From Nocardia shimofusensis NBRC 100134 (lineage in GTDB: Bacteria > Actinomycetota > Actinomycetes > Mycobacteriales > Mycobacteriaceae): a stretch of 64,000 nucleotides of DNA. Shown here piece by piece: positions 33,011 through 42,811 of the stretch. The notes beneath the pieces are model-generated. The model was not told where the DNA came from. It made no database searches and worked only from the letters and a program-made list of their open reading frames with translations. Location of the stretch: contig NZ_BDBT01000024.1 of the NCBI RefSeq assembly GCF_001613125.1, positions 1-64,000 on the forward strand. The letters run 5' to 3'. The translations under genes were made by a program, and so were the position numbers. Numbering within the stretch: the first letter of the stretch is position 1; each line of letters starts with the position of its first letter.

Positions 33011-33764
33011 CGGCTCTGCATTCACCTTGGAGGACGACCTCACCCCCAGGCCGCTGATCGGCCTGACCACCTACCGCGAACCGGCGCGCTTCGGCAGCTG
33101 GGACACCGAGTGCGCGGTGCTGCACTTCAACTACGTCGAGATGATCGAGGACGCCGGCGGCATCCCGGTGCTGCTGCCGCCCGCCGGCGTCGCGCGCCCG
33201 GAGCTGGTGGCCGGGCTCGACGGCCTGCTGCTGGCCGGCGGCGCCGATATCGAGCCGCACCGCTACGGCGCCGCGCCCGCCCCCGGCACCTACACCCGGC
33301 CCGGACGCGACGTCTTCGAATTCGAGTTGTTCGCCCTTGCCCGGGCGGCCGGGCTGCCGATCCTCGGTGTGTGCCGCGGCATTCAGCTCATCAACGTCGC
33401 CCTCGGCGGCACCCTGGTCCAGCACCTGCCCGACGAGATCGGCCACGAACAGCACTCGGGCCCGCCCGGGGACTACGGTGTCACCACCGCGCGCACCACC
33501 CCAGGCACGCTGGTCGCCGCGCTCGCCGGTCCCGAGGTGCGCGCCCACTGTCACCACCACCAGGCCGTCGGCCGCGTCGCTCCGTGCCTGCGGGTCGCGG
33601 CCCGCTCCACCGACGGCAGCATCGAGGCCGTCGAAGAGCCCGGGGCCCCGTTCCTGGTCGGCCTGCAGTGGCATCCCGAGGCCGACCCCGCCGACCGCCG
33701 CCTGGTGCGCGCCTTCATCGCCGCGGCCGCGGCGACGAGCCGGGTGGTGACGGCGGGCCGATGA
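33000..33764 (+). CDS. Gamma-glutamyl-gamma-aminobutyrate hydrolase family protein (PuuD-like)
   Basis: A 254-residue class I glutamine amidotransferase-like hydrolase. Family features: PLIGLTTYREP, GLLLAGGADIEPHRYG, the nucleophile Cys in GVCRGIQLINVALGGTL and the catalytic His-Glu in LQWHPEAD. PuuD removes the glutamyl group from gamma-glutamylated amines in putrescine breakdown. The GTG start lies inside the glutamine synthetase remnant, as would be expected of formerly overlapping operon genes. Its ligase partner is gone here, so the present role is unclear. Confidence 0.88.
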   Translation: MASNGSAFTLEDDLTPRPLIGLTTYREPARFGSWDTECAVLHFNYVEMIEDAGGIPVLLPPAGVARPELVAGLDGLLLAGGADIEPHRYGAAPAPGTYTRPGRDVFEFELFALARAAGLPILGVCRGIQLINVALGGTLVQHLPDEIGHEQHSGPPGDYGVTTARTTPGTLVAALAGPEVRAHCHHHQAVGRVAPCLRVAARSTDGSIEAVEEPGAPFLVGLQWHPEADPADRRLVRAFIAAAAATSRVVTAGR

Positions 33765-34007
33765 GCCGGGACATCGGACGCCCTCGACCGCGAATGCCGG
33801 TGACGGAGATCACATCTGATGGACCGATGGCTGGTGGGCCGGTGTGCGGGGGCCGGACGGTCGGGTCTCGTCGCGTTTGACCGGTGTCGAACCTGGGAAC
33901 GGTTCCCTTCGTGCTCATGTCGGCCGCGTATCCGGTGCCGACGGAACGCGGCGAGCGCGAAGCATCGGGAACCGGCGGGCCGCGCGCCGCGGTGACGAGG
34001 AGATGGC

Positions 34008-35339
34008 ATGACCGAGACCCAGGAGGATCCGCAGCGGTTGCGCCGATCGGTGGCCGCCTCGGCGATGGGCAACGCCACCGAATGGTTCGACTACGGCGTC
34101 TACGCCGCCACCGCGACTTACCTCACCGCGGCGTTCTTCCCCGGCGAACTCGGCACCCTCGGGACCATGCTCGGGTTCGCCATCTCGTTCGTGCTCCGCC
34201 CGCTGGGTGGCATGGTCTGGGGGCCGCTCGGTGACCGGCTCGGCCGCAAGCGGGTGCTGGCCACCACGATCCTGCTGATGGCCGCGGCCACCGGCCTCAT
34301 CGGCCTGCTGCCCACGCACGGCCAGATCGGCGTGTTCGCGCCGGTTCTGCTCATCCTCATGCGGGTGGTGCAGGGCTTCTCCACCGGCGGCGAGTACGGC
34401 GGCGCCGCGACCTACCTGGCCGAGACGGCGGGTGACCGGCGCCGTGGCTTCCTCGGCAGCTTCCTCGAATTCGGCACCCTGGGCGGCTTCGTCGGCGGCT
34501 CGGCTGTCGTGCTGTTGCTCCAGTTGATGCTCGGTTCGGCGGCCATGTACGACTGGGGCTGGCGTATCCCGTTCCTGCTCGCCGTCCCGCTGGGCCTGAT
34601 CGGGCTGTATCTGCGTTCGCGACTGGACGAGTCGCCGGTGTTCGAGGAGGTCGCGCGCAACCCGCACCCGCCGACCGGGCTGCGCGAGCTGGTGCGCCAC
34701 TACCGTCGCGAACTGCTCACCCTGGGCGGCCTGGTGATCGCGCTGAACGTGGTCAACTACACGCTGCTCACCTATCAGCCGACCTACCTGCAGAAGTCGC
34801 TCGGCATGGCCGAATCCACCACGACGGCCATGATGCTCATCGGTCAGGTGGTGATGATGCTGGTGCTGCCGTTCTTCGGCGCGCTGTCGGATCGGGTGGG
34901 ACGCCGGCCGATGTGGCTGGTCTCGCTGGTCGGACTGGCGGTGTTCGCGCTGCCGATGTACTGGCTCATGGGGCAGGGGCCGGTCTGGGCGGTGATCGGC
35001 TTCATCGTGCTCGGCCTGCTGTACGTGCCGCAGTTGTCGACGATCAGCGCGACCTTTCCCGCCGTCTTCCCGACGCACGTCCGCTACGCGGGATTCGCGC
35101 TGGCCTACAACGTCTCGACGGCCGCATTCGGCGGCACCGCGCCGCTGGTGAACGAGGCGGTGATCGAGGCGAGCGGCTGGTCGCTGTTCCCTGCCGTCTA
35201 CATGATCGGCGCCTCGCTGATAGGTCTGGTGGCCTGGACGTTCCTGCGGGAGACCGCGGGAACCTCGTTGCGCGGCACCGAGGTTCCCGATGTGCTGCAC
35301 ACGCCGGTGGACGCCGCGGCGCGCGTGCCGTCGCGGTGA
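34008..35339 (+). CDS. MFS transporter, metabolite:H+ symporter (MHS) family
   Basis: A 443-residue, 12-helix transporter of the ProP/KgtP type. The family signature is seen in ASAMGNATEWFDYGVYAATA, then GDRLGRKRVLATTI and RVVQGFSTGGEYGGAATYLAE. It likely imports an organic acid, betaine or proline-like solute with protons. A strong GAGGAGATG precedes the ATG. The 243 bases before it hold no gene and must contain its promoter. Confidence 0.9.
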   Translation: MTETQEDPQRLRRSVAASAMGNATEWFDYGVYAATATYLTAAFFPGELGTLGTMLGFAISFVLRPLGGMVWGPLGDRLGRKRVLATTILLMAAATGLIGLLPTHGQIGVFAPVLLILMRVVQGFSTGGEYGGAATYLAETAGDRRRGFLGSFLEFGTLGGFVGGSAVVLLLQLMLGSAAMYDWGWRIPFLLAVPLGLIGLYLRSRLDESPVFEEVARNPHPPTGLRELVRHYRRELLTLGGLVIALNVVNYTLLTYQPTYLQKSLGMAESTTTAMMLIGQVVMMLVLPFFGALSDRVGRRPMWLVSLVGLAVFALPMYWLMGQGPVWAVIGFIVLGLLYVPQLSTISATFPAVFPTHVRYAGFALAYNVSTAAFGGTAPLVNEAVIEASGWSLFPAVYMIGASLIGLVAWTFLRETAGTSLRGTEVPDVLHTPVDAAARVPSR

Positions 35340-35572
35340 CCGGCGCGACGACGAATGCTGTTCTCGGACAATCGGGTAGGTGCGCACTGTAGGTGATTGT
35401 ATGGCGCCGCAACAAGATCGGCCTCGGTCTGATTTCTCACAACCCTTTTCCGGTTGGCGTTGTGTTTCCTCGTGAGTAACCTACTGACGGGTAGCTCACG
35501 CGTGTTGCCGGAGCGTCATGCGGCACCGTTCGTCCACTCGGGCACGCGACACGGAAGCGATAGGGGCAGTTG

Positions 35573-36190
35573 GTGGATCAGCAGGATCGTACGATTGTCC
35601 GTCGCGCCACCGAGGCCGACATCGAGGACATCGTGCGGGTGCTCGCGCGGGCATTCGAGACCGATGATCCGATCGAGGAATACGTCTTTCCCTCGCCCTC
35701 GCAGCGTCGGCGCCGCACACCGGGCATGTTGCGGATCATGGTGCGCCATCGATTCCTTCCGGTCGGCGGCGCCTTCGTCGCGGTCGCCGAGGGCAGGGTG
35801 GTCGGCGCGGCGCTGTGGCAGCCGCCGGGCACGCGCACATCGCTGTGGCGCGAGGTGGTCTCGGGTCCGCAGCTGTTGTGGGCCATGGGCGCCGCGACGG
35901 TGCGGGGCATGGCGGTCGATGCCGCCATGGCGGAAGTCGCTCCGTCGCAACTCCATCTGTTCCTGGTCTACCTGGGCTGCGAGCCCGGCCTGCAACGGCG
36001 CGGGGTGGGCCGGGCGCTGTGGGCGGCGCTGGCCGCGGACGCCGACGCGCGCGGCGCCGGGCTCGGCGGCATCTGCAAGGACGGCAATGTCGCCTACTAC
36101 CGTGCGCTCGGCTGTGAATTCGTCGAGCGTGTCCGCATCGGCCGCGACGGTCCGGAGATGAATTTCGTGCTGCGCCCGCCGGTCACCTGA
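35573..36190 (+). CDS. GNAT family N-acetyltransferase
   Basis: A 205-residue acetyltransferase. The acetyl-CoA-binding motif A appears as LVYLGCEPGLQRRGVGRALW followed by AALAADADARGAGL; motif B region is DGNVAYYRALGCEFVE. A GTG at 35573 preceded by GGGG is used; a TTG one codon earlier is equally in frame. It precedes the PKS genes by 153 bases in the same direction. It could be part of that cluster or an unrelated gene. Confidence 0.85.
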   Translation: MDQQDRTIVRRATEADIEDIVRVLARAFETDDPIEEYVFPSPSQRRRRTPGMLRIMVRHRFLPVGGAFVAVAEGRVVGAALWQPPGTRTSLWREVVSGPQLLWAMGAATVRGMAVDAAMAEVAPSQLHLFLVYLGCEPGLQRRGVGRALWAALAADADARGAGLGGICKDGNVAYYRALGCEFVERVRIGRDGPEMNFVLRPPVT

Positions 36191-36343
36191 TCGGCTGCCG
36201 CTCGGCTCCTCCGAGATCGACGTCGTCGCCGACCTCTTCCCCGGATCGACAGGCCTGTGCCGATCCGATTCACCGCTCATCCGTTTCACCGCCGTTCCGG
36301 TGGTTCGCCTCCGGCCCGGTGTCGAGTACGCAAGGAGTTCCCG

Positions 36344-39300
36344 TTGTCTGACATCGCCATAGTCGGAATCGGTTGCCGGTACGCCGGCGGCATCGATTCG
36401 CCGGAATCCTTCTGGGACTTCCTCGTCGGCAAAGGCGACGGAGTCGTCGACATCCCGGCCACCCGCTGGGACGTCGACCGCTACTACGACCCCGACAAGC
36501 GCACCCCCGGCCGGATGTACACCAGACGCGCGGCTTTCCTCACCGGTGACCCGTGGGCGTTCGATCCGGACTTCTTCGGCATCTCCCCGCGCGAGGCCGC
36601 GTCGATGGACCCGCAGCAGCGCCTGATCCTCGAGGTCGCCTGGGAGGCGCTCGACGACGCGGGCATCGCGGGCCGGGTCACCGGCGCGCCGGTGGGCGTC
36701 TACGTCGGCGCCTTCACCCTCGACCAGCTGGCCGTCTCGGTGGCCGGGGACGCGCTGCCGCATGTGGACATGCACACCGCGGTGGGCGCGTCCTACACCA
36801 TGCTGTCCAACCGGATCGCCTACGCGCTCGACCTCGTCGGGCCCGCGGTCACCGTGGACACCGCGTGTTCGTCCTCGCTGGTGGCGCTGCACCTGGCCTG
36901 TCAGGCGCTCGACAGCGGCGACTGCGCGGTCGCGATGGCAGGCGGCGTCACCATGCTGCTGCAGCCCGAGCCGTTCGTGTCCATGTGCAAGGGCGGCTTC
37001 CTGGCCACCGACGGACGCAGCAAGCCGTTCGACGCGGCCGCCGACGGCTACGGCCGCGGTGAGGGCTCGGGCATGGTCGTGCTCAAGCGCCTCGCCGACG
37101 CCGAACGCGACGGCGACCGGGTCTACGCGGTGATCAAGGCGACCGGCGCGAACCAGGACGGGCGGACCACCGCCATCACCGTGCCCAATGCCGATCTGCA
37201 GGAGTCGCTGGCCAGGACGGTCACCGCCCGGGCCGGTATCGCGCCGCACGAAGTCGACTACGTCGAGGCGCACGGCACCGGCACTCCCGTCGGCGACCCG
37301 CTGGAACTGCGGGCGATCGGCCGGGCCTACGGCCAGGCGGTGCAGCGCTCTCGGCCGCTGGGCGTCGGCTCCGTGAAGGGCCAGCTCGGCCACACCGAGG
37401 CGGCCTCCGGCATCGCGAGCGTCATCAAGTCCGCGCTGGCCATCGCGCACCGCACCATCGCGCCGCAGGGCTGGCTGAACGAGCCCAACCCGGACATCCC
37501 GTTCGACGAACTGAACCTGCGCCTGCAACGCGACGTCGAGCCGCTCGACCCCGAATCCGGGCCGATGACCATCGCGGTCAACGGCTTCGGCTACGGCGGC
37601 ACCAACGCCCACGCGATCCTCCAGGAGTACCTCGGCCCGGCGGCGGGCGAGCGCGCTCCACGCCACCACGGCGTGCTGCCGCTGTCGGCCCGCAGCGAGC
37701 AGGCGGTGCGCGAACTGGCCCGCGGCTACGCCGAATTCGTCGCGGACGGGGTAGACCCCGGCAGGCTGGCCGAGGCCGCGTGGACCCGCCGCAAGCATCA
37801 CCCCTATCGCGCCGCCGTGCCGTTCGGCGACGACGCCGAGCTGGTGCGCGGACTGATCGAGCTGGCCGACGGCACGGCGCGCGGCGCGGCCAAGGTCGTT
37901 CCGCAGCGCACCGCCGAGCCGGTGTTCGTGTTCACCGGCATGGGCCCGCAGTGGTGGGCGATGGCCCGCGGCCTGCTCGAAGCCGACGGGGTCTTCGCCG
38001 CCGAGGCGCGCCGGATCGACACCGTGTTCCAGGAGATCGCCGGGTGGTCGATCGTCGCGGAACTGCTGCGCCCGGAGGCGCAGTCACGGGTGACCGACAC
38101 CGAGGTCGCGCAGCCCGCGAACTTCCTGGTGCAGGTCTGCCTGGTCGCCCTGCTCGACGAGCTGGGTATCCGGCCCGCCGCGGTGGTGGGCCACAGCGTC
38201 GGCGAGGTGTCGGCCGCCTACGTCACCGGCATGCTCTCGTTGCGTGACGCGGTCACCGTGAGCGTGCACCGCGCCCGGTTGCAGGCGACCACCGCGGGTT
38301 CCGGCGGCATGCTCGCCGTCGGCCTGACTCCCGACGCGGCCCGCGCGCTCATCGACGGCGACGACCGGGTCGACATCGCCGCGATCAACAGCCCGAACGC
38401 GGTCACCCTCGCCGGTGCGGTGGATCGTCTCGATCAGATCGCCGAAAGCCTCACCGGCCAGGGAGTTTTCGCCAAACGCCTGCATGTCGAGGTGCCCTAC
38501 CACAGCTATCTGATGGAGCCGATCCTCGACAAGCTGCGCGAATCGCTCGCCGATCTGGTCGTCGAGGCGCCGGTGCTGCCGCTGTACTCCACGGTCACCG
38601 GCGCGCCCGTCACCACCGGTGACTGGGATGCCGAGTACTGGTGCGCCAATGTGCGTCAGCCGGTGCGGTTCGCCGACGCCGTAGCGGGGCTGATCGGCGA
38701 CGGCAGCCGGGTCTTCCTCGAGGTCGGCCCGCACCCGGTGCTCGGCGCGAACATCAGGGAGATCCTGCTGGGCACGGGGGAGACCGGCGCCTGCGTGGCC
38801 ACCCTCAACCGCAAACAGGACGACGCCGACAGTATCCGCCGCACCCTGGCCGGTCTGTATGTCGCCGGTGTGCTCGACACCGAGGCCCTGTTCGACGAGC
38901 AGCCCGTCACACCACACCTCGACCTGCCGCGATACCCATGGCAGCGCACCGTGCTGCGCGCCGACCTGCCCGTGTTCGCCCAGCGCAGGCACGGCACGCC
39001 GGGCGGCTATCCCATGCTCGGCGATCCGGATCTGGGGGAGCCGACCACCGCGTGGACGGTGCGGCTGAGCGTCGGTGCGATGCCGTGGCTGGCCGATCAC
39101 GTGGTCGGCGGCACGCGCATCCTGCCCGGCGCGGCCTACCTCGACGCCGCCCTCAGCGCCGCCGCCCTGCGCACCGACTCCACCCGGGTCGCGGTCGCCG
39201 ATGTGCGGTTCGTCGCCCCGTTGGTGATCGAGGAGGGCGACGCCCCGGTCGTCGAACTGCGAGTGGAGGAGTCCACCAACCGGTTCGTGATCCGCTCGCA

Positions 39301-42300
39301 CGGCGCGGCCGCCGAGGCCTGGACGGTCAACGCCACCGGCCGCCTGGTCGACGGCGTCTACGAGCCGACTCCGGTGGAACTACCCGAGCCGGACGGCATG
39401 CACGCGATCGACCCGGCCGACTTCTACGCGGGCCTGGCCGAGCGCGGACTGGACTACGGTCCGGCGTTCCGGCGCGCGACCTCGGTGCGGGTGCGCGAAA
39501 CCACCGTGCTGGCCACTCTCGACGGCGAAATCGCCCGCGACTCCACGCATCTGGCGCATCCCTGCGTGGTCGACGCGGCGCTGCAGAGCATCGCCGCGCT
39601 GCTGGTCGGCAGCGGTGGATCCGGGGACGGGGCGATGGTGCCGGTCGGTGTGGAATCCGTGCGTGCCTTCGCGCCGATCCCCGAGCGACTGGATGTGCTG
39701 GCCCGCCTCGACCGCGAGGGCGAGCCACGCGCGGACATCGACCTGCTCGACACCGACGGCACGGTGGTGCTCCAGATCCGGGGTATGCGTTTCGGTTCCA
39801 TCGCCCCCGGCCTGGGCGCGTTGCGCCGGATGACCGACTTCTTCTACGAGAACCGCTGGGAGCTGCGCGATCCCGTCGATCCCGCGGCGCTGCCCGCCCC
39901 GGAAACGGTGCACACCCTGGTGATCGACCTGGCTCGCGAAGCCGGTCCGCGCGCCACCCGGATCGCCGGGCTGGTCTCGCGGTCCGAGGTCCTCGCCGCG
40001 GGTGAGCCGGGCAGCACGGATCTCGGCCCGCTGGTGGTGGAGCGACTGCACGCGGCCGCCGCCACCGAGGGCGTGCGGCGGCTGCACGTGGTGGTGGTCG
40101 TTTCCGACTACACCGATCTGGACATCCTGTGGGCGCTGCGCGAACTCGCGGTCGCGCTCGAAGGCTTCGTGGAGGTCCGCATCGATCAGCTGGGCCAAGA
40201 CATGCCGATGATCGGCGACGGCTCGATCCACGTCACCGTGGTCACCGAACAGGCCTACGCCCACCCGGACGGCGACACCGCCCCCGACCCGGTGCACGCC
40301 GCCGTGGCGGGCGCGCGCCGGGTCCTGCTCAACGAGCAGCCTCGCCTGCGCTGGCGCCTGGTCGACCTCGACGCCGACACCGCGGACGCGGAACTGGCCG
40401 CCGAGCTCGACATCCCCGGCGCGTTCAGCTACGACAACGTCGACGAGGTGTTCCTGCGCAACGGACTGCGCTGGGTCGCCGCGGTGTCGGCGACCCTGCC
40501 CGAGCGCATCGAAGCGCTGGACGAGCCGGCGCCGCTGACCGACCCGGAGGCGAACTTCGCCCTGGAGATCCCGTCCTCACGGGTGCTGTCCCGGCTGGCC
40601 TGGCGGGCCTGCGGTCGCCGCGCGCCGGGCGCGGGTGAGGTGGAAGTGCGGATGCGAGCGGTCGGCCTGAACTACAAGGACCCGCTCAAGATCCTCGGTG
40701 TCCTCTCCGAACGCGACCTGGCCGAGACCTTCTTCGGCGGCTCACCCGGTATGGAGGGCATCGGCGTGGTGACCCGGGTGGGCGAGGGTGTCACCCACGT
40801 AGCCGAGGGTGACACCGTCAGCCTGGGCTGCAAGGACATGATCCGCCGGTACAACACCACCGACGCCGATCTGGTCAGCCGCCTGGAGCCCGATACCGAG
40901 CCCGGCCACTGCACCAATTCCACCGCCTTCGGCACCGCCGAGTACGCCCTGCTGGAACTGGCCCGGCTGCAACCGGGGGAGACCGTGCTCGTGCACGGCG
41001 CGGCGGGCGGCGTCGGCTCGGCCGCCACACAGATCGCGAAACTGCACGGCGCCACCGTGATCGGCACCGCGAGCACCGCCGAACGCCGTGACTGGGCCCG
41101 CGAGCAGGGCGCCGATCACGTCCTGGACTCGCGGTCGCTGAACTTCGCCGAGGACGTGCTCGCCCGCACCGGCGGCGCGGGCGTCGACGTGGTGATCAGC
41201 ACCGCCCCCGGCGACATCCTGCGCGGAAACTTCACCGCCGTCGCCGAATTCGGCCGGATCGTGGAGATCGGCAAGGCCGACATCTACACCGGCGGTCAGC
41301 TCGACCTGCGCCATTTCGACAAGAACGTCTCCTACCACTCGCTGGATCTGGACCGCATGCTCGCCAAGCGGCGCGCGTTCACCGTCGACCTGCTGCGCCG
41401 CGTGAACGGCAAACTGGCCGATGGCACCTACCGCCCGCTGCCCTACACCCTGTACGGCACCGCGGACGTGGCCAAGGCCTTCGAGGAGGTCGCCCGCTCC
41501 ACCCGGATCGGCCGCGTCGCCCTCGATTTCGACGAGACTGCCCCGCTGGTCCGCCCGCGCCTGACCGAGGTGGCGATCGACCCGCGCGCGCAGTACCTGG
41601 TCACCGGCGGCTACGGCGCCTTCGGCCTGGCGGTCGGCCGCTGGCTGGTGGACCGGGGCGCCACCCGGCTCACCCTGCTCGGCCGCAGCGGCCCCGGCAG
41701 CGACGCCGCCCGCGCCCAGCTCGCCGTCTGGCAGGAGCGCGGCATCGAGGTCACCGCCGCCCGTGGCGATGTCACCGACGCCGCGGCCATGACCGGCCTG
41801 CTGCGCGAACTGCACGCCCCGGACCACCCGCTGCGCGGCATCTTCCACACCGCGGGCGTCCTGGACGACCGGCGCGTCACCACCATGGACCGCGACAGCC
41901 TCGCCGCGGTCTACCGGCCCAAGGTCGAGGGCGCCCGGGCACTGACCCAGGCACTCGCCGAAACCGGTGCGCGCCCGGACATGTTCGTGCTGTTCTCCTC
42001 CGGCAGCGCCATCTTCGGTGGTGTCGGCCAGTACTCCTACACCGCCGCCAATATCGCCATGCAGGCCCAGGCCGACGCCATCGTCCGCGCCGGTGGGGCG
42101 GCGCTGGCCATCGGCTGGGGGCACATGTCCGGCGGCGGTATGGCCGAACACGACGACAACATGGCCCGCTACCTGCGCAACACCGGTTTCGACTCGATGC
42201 CGCTCGACGAGGGCACCGAATACCTGGAGAAGGCGCTGGAACTCGGCCTGCACCACCACGCCGACATCATCGCCATCGACTGGGGCAAGGTGGCCGCCTC

Positions 42301-42811
42301 CGGTCCGCACTTCGCCCAGACCGCCCGCATCGCCGAACTCATCGCCGCCGCGGCCCAGGACGACTCGGAGACCGCCCGCCTCGCCACCGCCCTGCGCGAA
42401 CTCGAGGAGGGCAAGCGCGGCGAGGTCGTCGCCTACATGCTCGCCGAGCAACTCGCCACCGTCATGGGGGTCTCCGCCGAGTCCATCGACCTCACGGTCC
42501 CCGTGCCCGAACTCGGCCTCGACTCGCTCATGGCCGTGGAGTTCGGCGCGCTGGTGACCAAGAGCCTCGGGATCGACATGTCGTCGCTGAGCATGGGACG
42601 GACGTTCACTCTCGAACAGGCGGGTGCGCGTATCGCCGAACAACTCGTCGGCGGCGGGACGGGAGCTGCCGCACCGGCCGTCGCCTCTCCGGCGCCCGGC
42701 TCGCCCGAGAACGCGCCGGCGGTCGCGGCGGATGCGCCGTCCGACACCGCCGGACAGCCGCAGGCCACGGCGGGACAGCGGCTGGTCGGCCGGACGGAGG
42801 TCGATCAGTGA
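36344..42811 (+). CDS. Single-module fully reducing type I polyketide synthase
   Basis: A PKS of 2155 residues with order KS-AT-DH-ER-KR-ACP. KS (1-425): Cys175 in TACSSS, His310 and His350. AT (535-830): Ser618 in GHSVGEVS; the specificity motif reads VPYH (His720), neither the malonyl HAFH nor methylmalonyl YASH form. DH (890-1150): His919 in DHVVGGTRILPG, Asp1077. ER (1400-1710): GAAGGVGS at 1552. KR (1750-1960): GGYGAFG at 1755, Tyr1899. ACP: Ser2061 in LGLDSLM, followed by an Ala/Pro-rich tail. There is no thioesterase or docking domain. It probably acts iteratively, and release is predicted to need the oxoamine synthase encoded next. The TTG start is chosen because AAGGAG lies 6-7 bases upstream and translation then begins SDIAIVGIGCRYAGG; codons further upstream give no PKS-like sequence. 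Confidence 0.95.
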   Translation: MSDIAIVGIGCRYAGGIDSPESFWDFLVGKGDGVVDIPATRWDVDRYYDPDKRTPGRMYTRRAAFLTGDPWAFDPDFFGISPREAASMDPQQRLILEVAWEALDDAGIAGRVTGAPVGVYVGAFTLDQLAVSVAGDALPHVDMHTAVGASYTMLSNRIAYALDLVGPAVTVDTACSSSLVALHLACQALDSGDCAVAMAGGVTMLLQPEPFVSMCKGGFLATDGRSKPFDAAADGYGRGEGSGMVVLKRLADAERDGDRVYAVIKATGANQDGRTTAITVPNADLQESLARTVTARAGIAPHEVDYVEAHGTGTPVGDPLELRAIGRAYGQAVQRSRPLGVGSVKGQLGHTEAASGIASVIKSALAIAHRTIAPQGWLNEPNPDIPFDELNLRLQRDVEPLDPESGPMTIAVNGFGYGGTNAHAILQEYLGPAAGERAPRHHGVLPLSARSEQAVRELARGYAEFVADGVDPGRLAEAAWTRRKHHPYRAAVPFGDDAELVRGLIELADGTARGAAKVVPQRTAEPVFVFTGMGPQWWAMARGLLEADGVFAAEARRIDTVFQEIAGWSIVAELLRPEAQSRVTDTEVAQPANFLVQVCLVALLDELGIRPAAVVGHSVGEVSAAYVTGMLSLRDAVTVSVHRARLQATTAGSGGMLAVGLTPDAARALIDGDDRVDIAAINSPNAVTLAGAVDRLDQIAESLTGQGVFAKRLHVEVPYHSYLMEPILDKLRESLADLVVEAPVLPLYSTVTGAPVTTGDWDAEYWCANVRQPVRFADAVAGLIGDGSRVFLEVGPHPVLGANIREILLGTGETGACVATLNRKQDDADSIRRTLAGLYVAGVLDTEALFDEQPVTPHLDLPRYPWQRTVLRADLPVFAQRRHGTPGGYPMLGDPDLGEPTTAWTVRLSVGAMPWLADHVVGGTRILPGAAYLDAALSAAALRTDSTRVAVADVRFVAPLVIEEGDAPVVELRVEESTNRFVIRSHGAAAEAWTVNATGRLVDGVYEPTPVELPEPDGMHAIDPADFYAGLAERGLDYGPAFRRATSVRVRETTVLATLDGEIARDSTHLAHPCVVDAALQSIAALLVGSGGSGDGAMVPVGVESVRAFAPIPERLDVLARLDREGEPRADIDLLDTDGTVVLQIRGMRFGSIAPGLGALRRMTDFFYENRWELRDPVDPAALPAPETVHTLVIDLAREAGPRATRIAGLVSRSEVLAAGEPGSTDLGPLVVERLHAAAATEGVRRLHVVVVVSDYTDLDILWALRELAVALEGFVEVRIDQLGQDMPMIGDGSIHVTVVTEQAYAHPDGDTAPDPVHAAVAGARRVLLNEQPRLRWRLVDLDADTADAELAAELDIPGAFSYDNVDEVFLRNGLRWVAAVSATLPERIEALDEPAPLTDPEANFALEIPSSRVLSRLAWRACGRRAPGAGEVEVRMRAVGLNYKDPLKILGVLSERDLAETFFGGSPGMEGIGVVTRVGEGVTHVAEGDTVSLGCKDMIRRYNTTDADLVSRLEPDTEPGHCTNSTAFGTAEYALLELARLQPGETVLVHGAAGGVGSAATQIAKLHGATVIGTASTAERRDWAREQGADHVLDSRSLNFAEDVLARTGGAGVDVVISTAPGDILRGNFTAVAEFGRIVEIGKADIYTGGQLDLRHFDKNVSYHSLDLDRMLAKRRAFTVDLLRRVNGKLADGTYRPLPYTLYGTADVAKAFEEVARSTRIGRVALDFDETAPLVRPRLTEVAIDPRAQYLVTGGYGAFGLAVGRWLVDRGATRLTLLGRSGPGSDAARAQLAVWQERGIEVTAARGDVTDAAAMTGLLRELHAPDHPLRGIFHTAGVLDDRRVTTMDRDSLAAVYRPKVEGARALTQALAETGARPDMFVLFSSGSAIFGGVGQYSYTAANIAMQAQADAIVRAGGAALAIGWGHMSGGGMAEHDDNMARYLRNTGFDSMPLDEGTEYLEKALELGLHHHADIIAIDWGKVAASGPHFAQTARIAELIAAAAQDDSETARLATALRELEEGKRGEVVAYMLAEQLATVMGVSAESIDLTVPVPELGLDSLMAVEFGALVTKSLGIDMSSLSMGRTFTLEQAGARIAEQLVGGGTGAAAPAVASPAPGSPENAPAVAADAPSDTAGQPQATAGQRLVGRTEVDQ

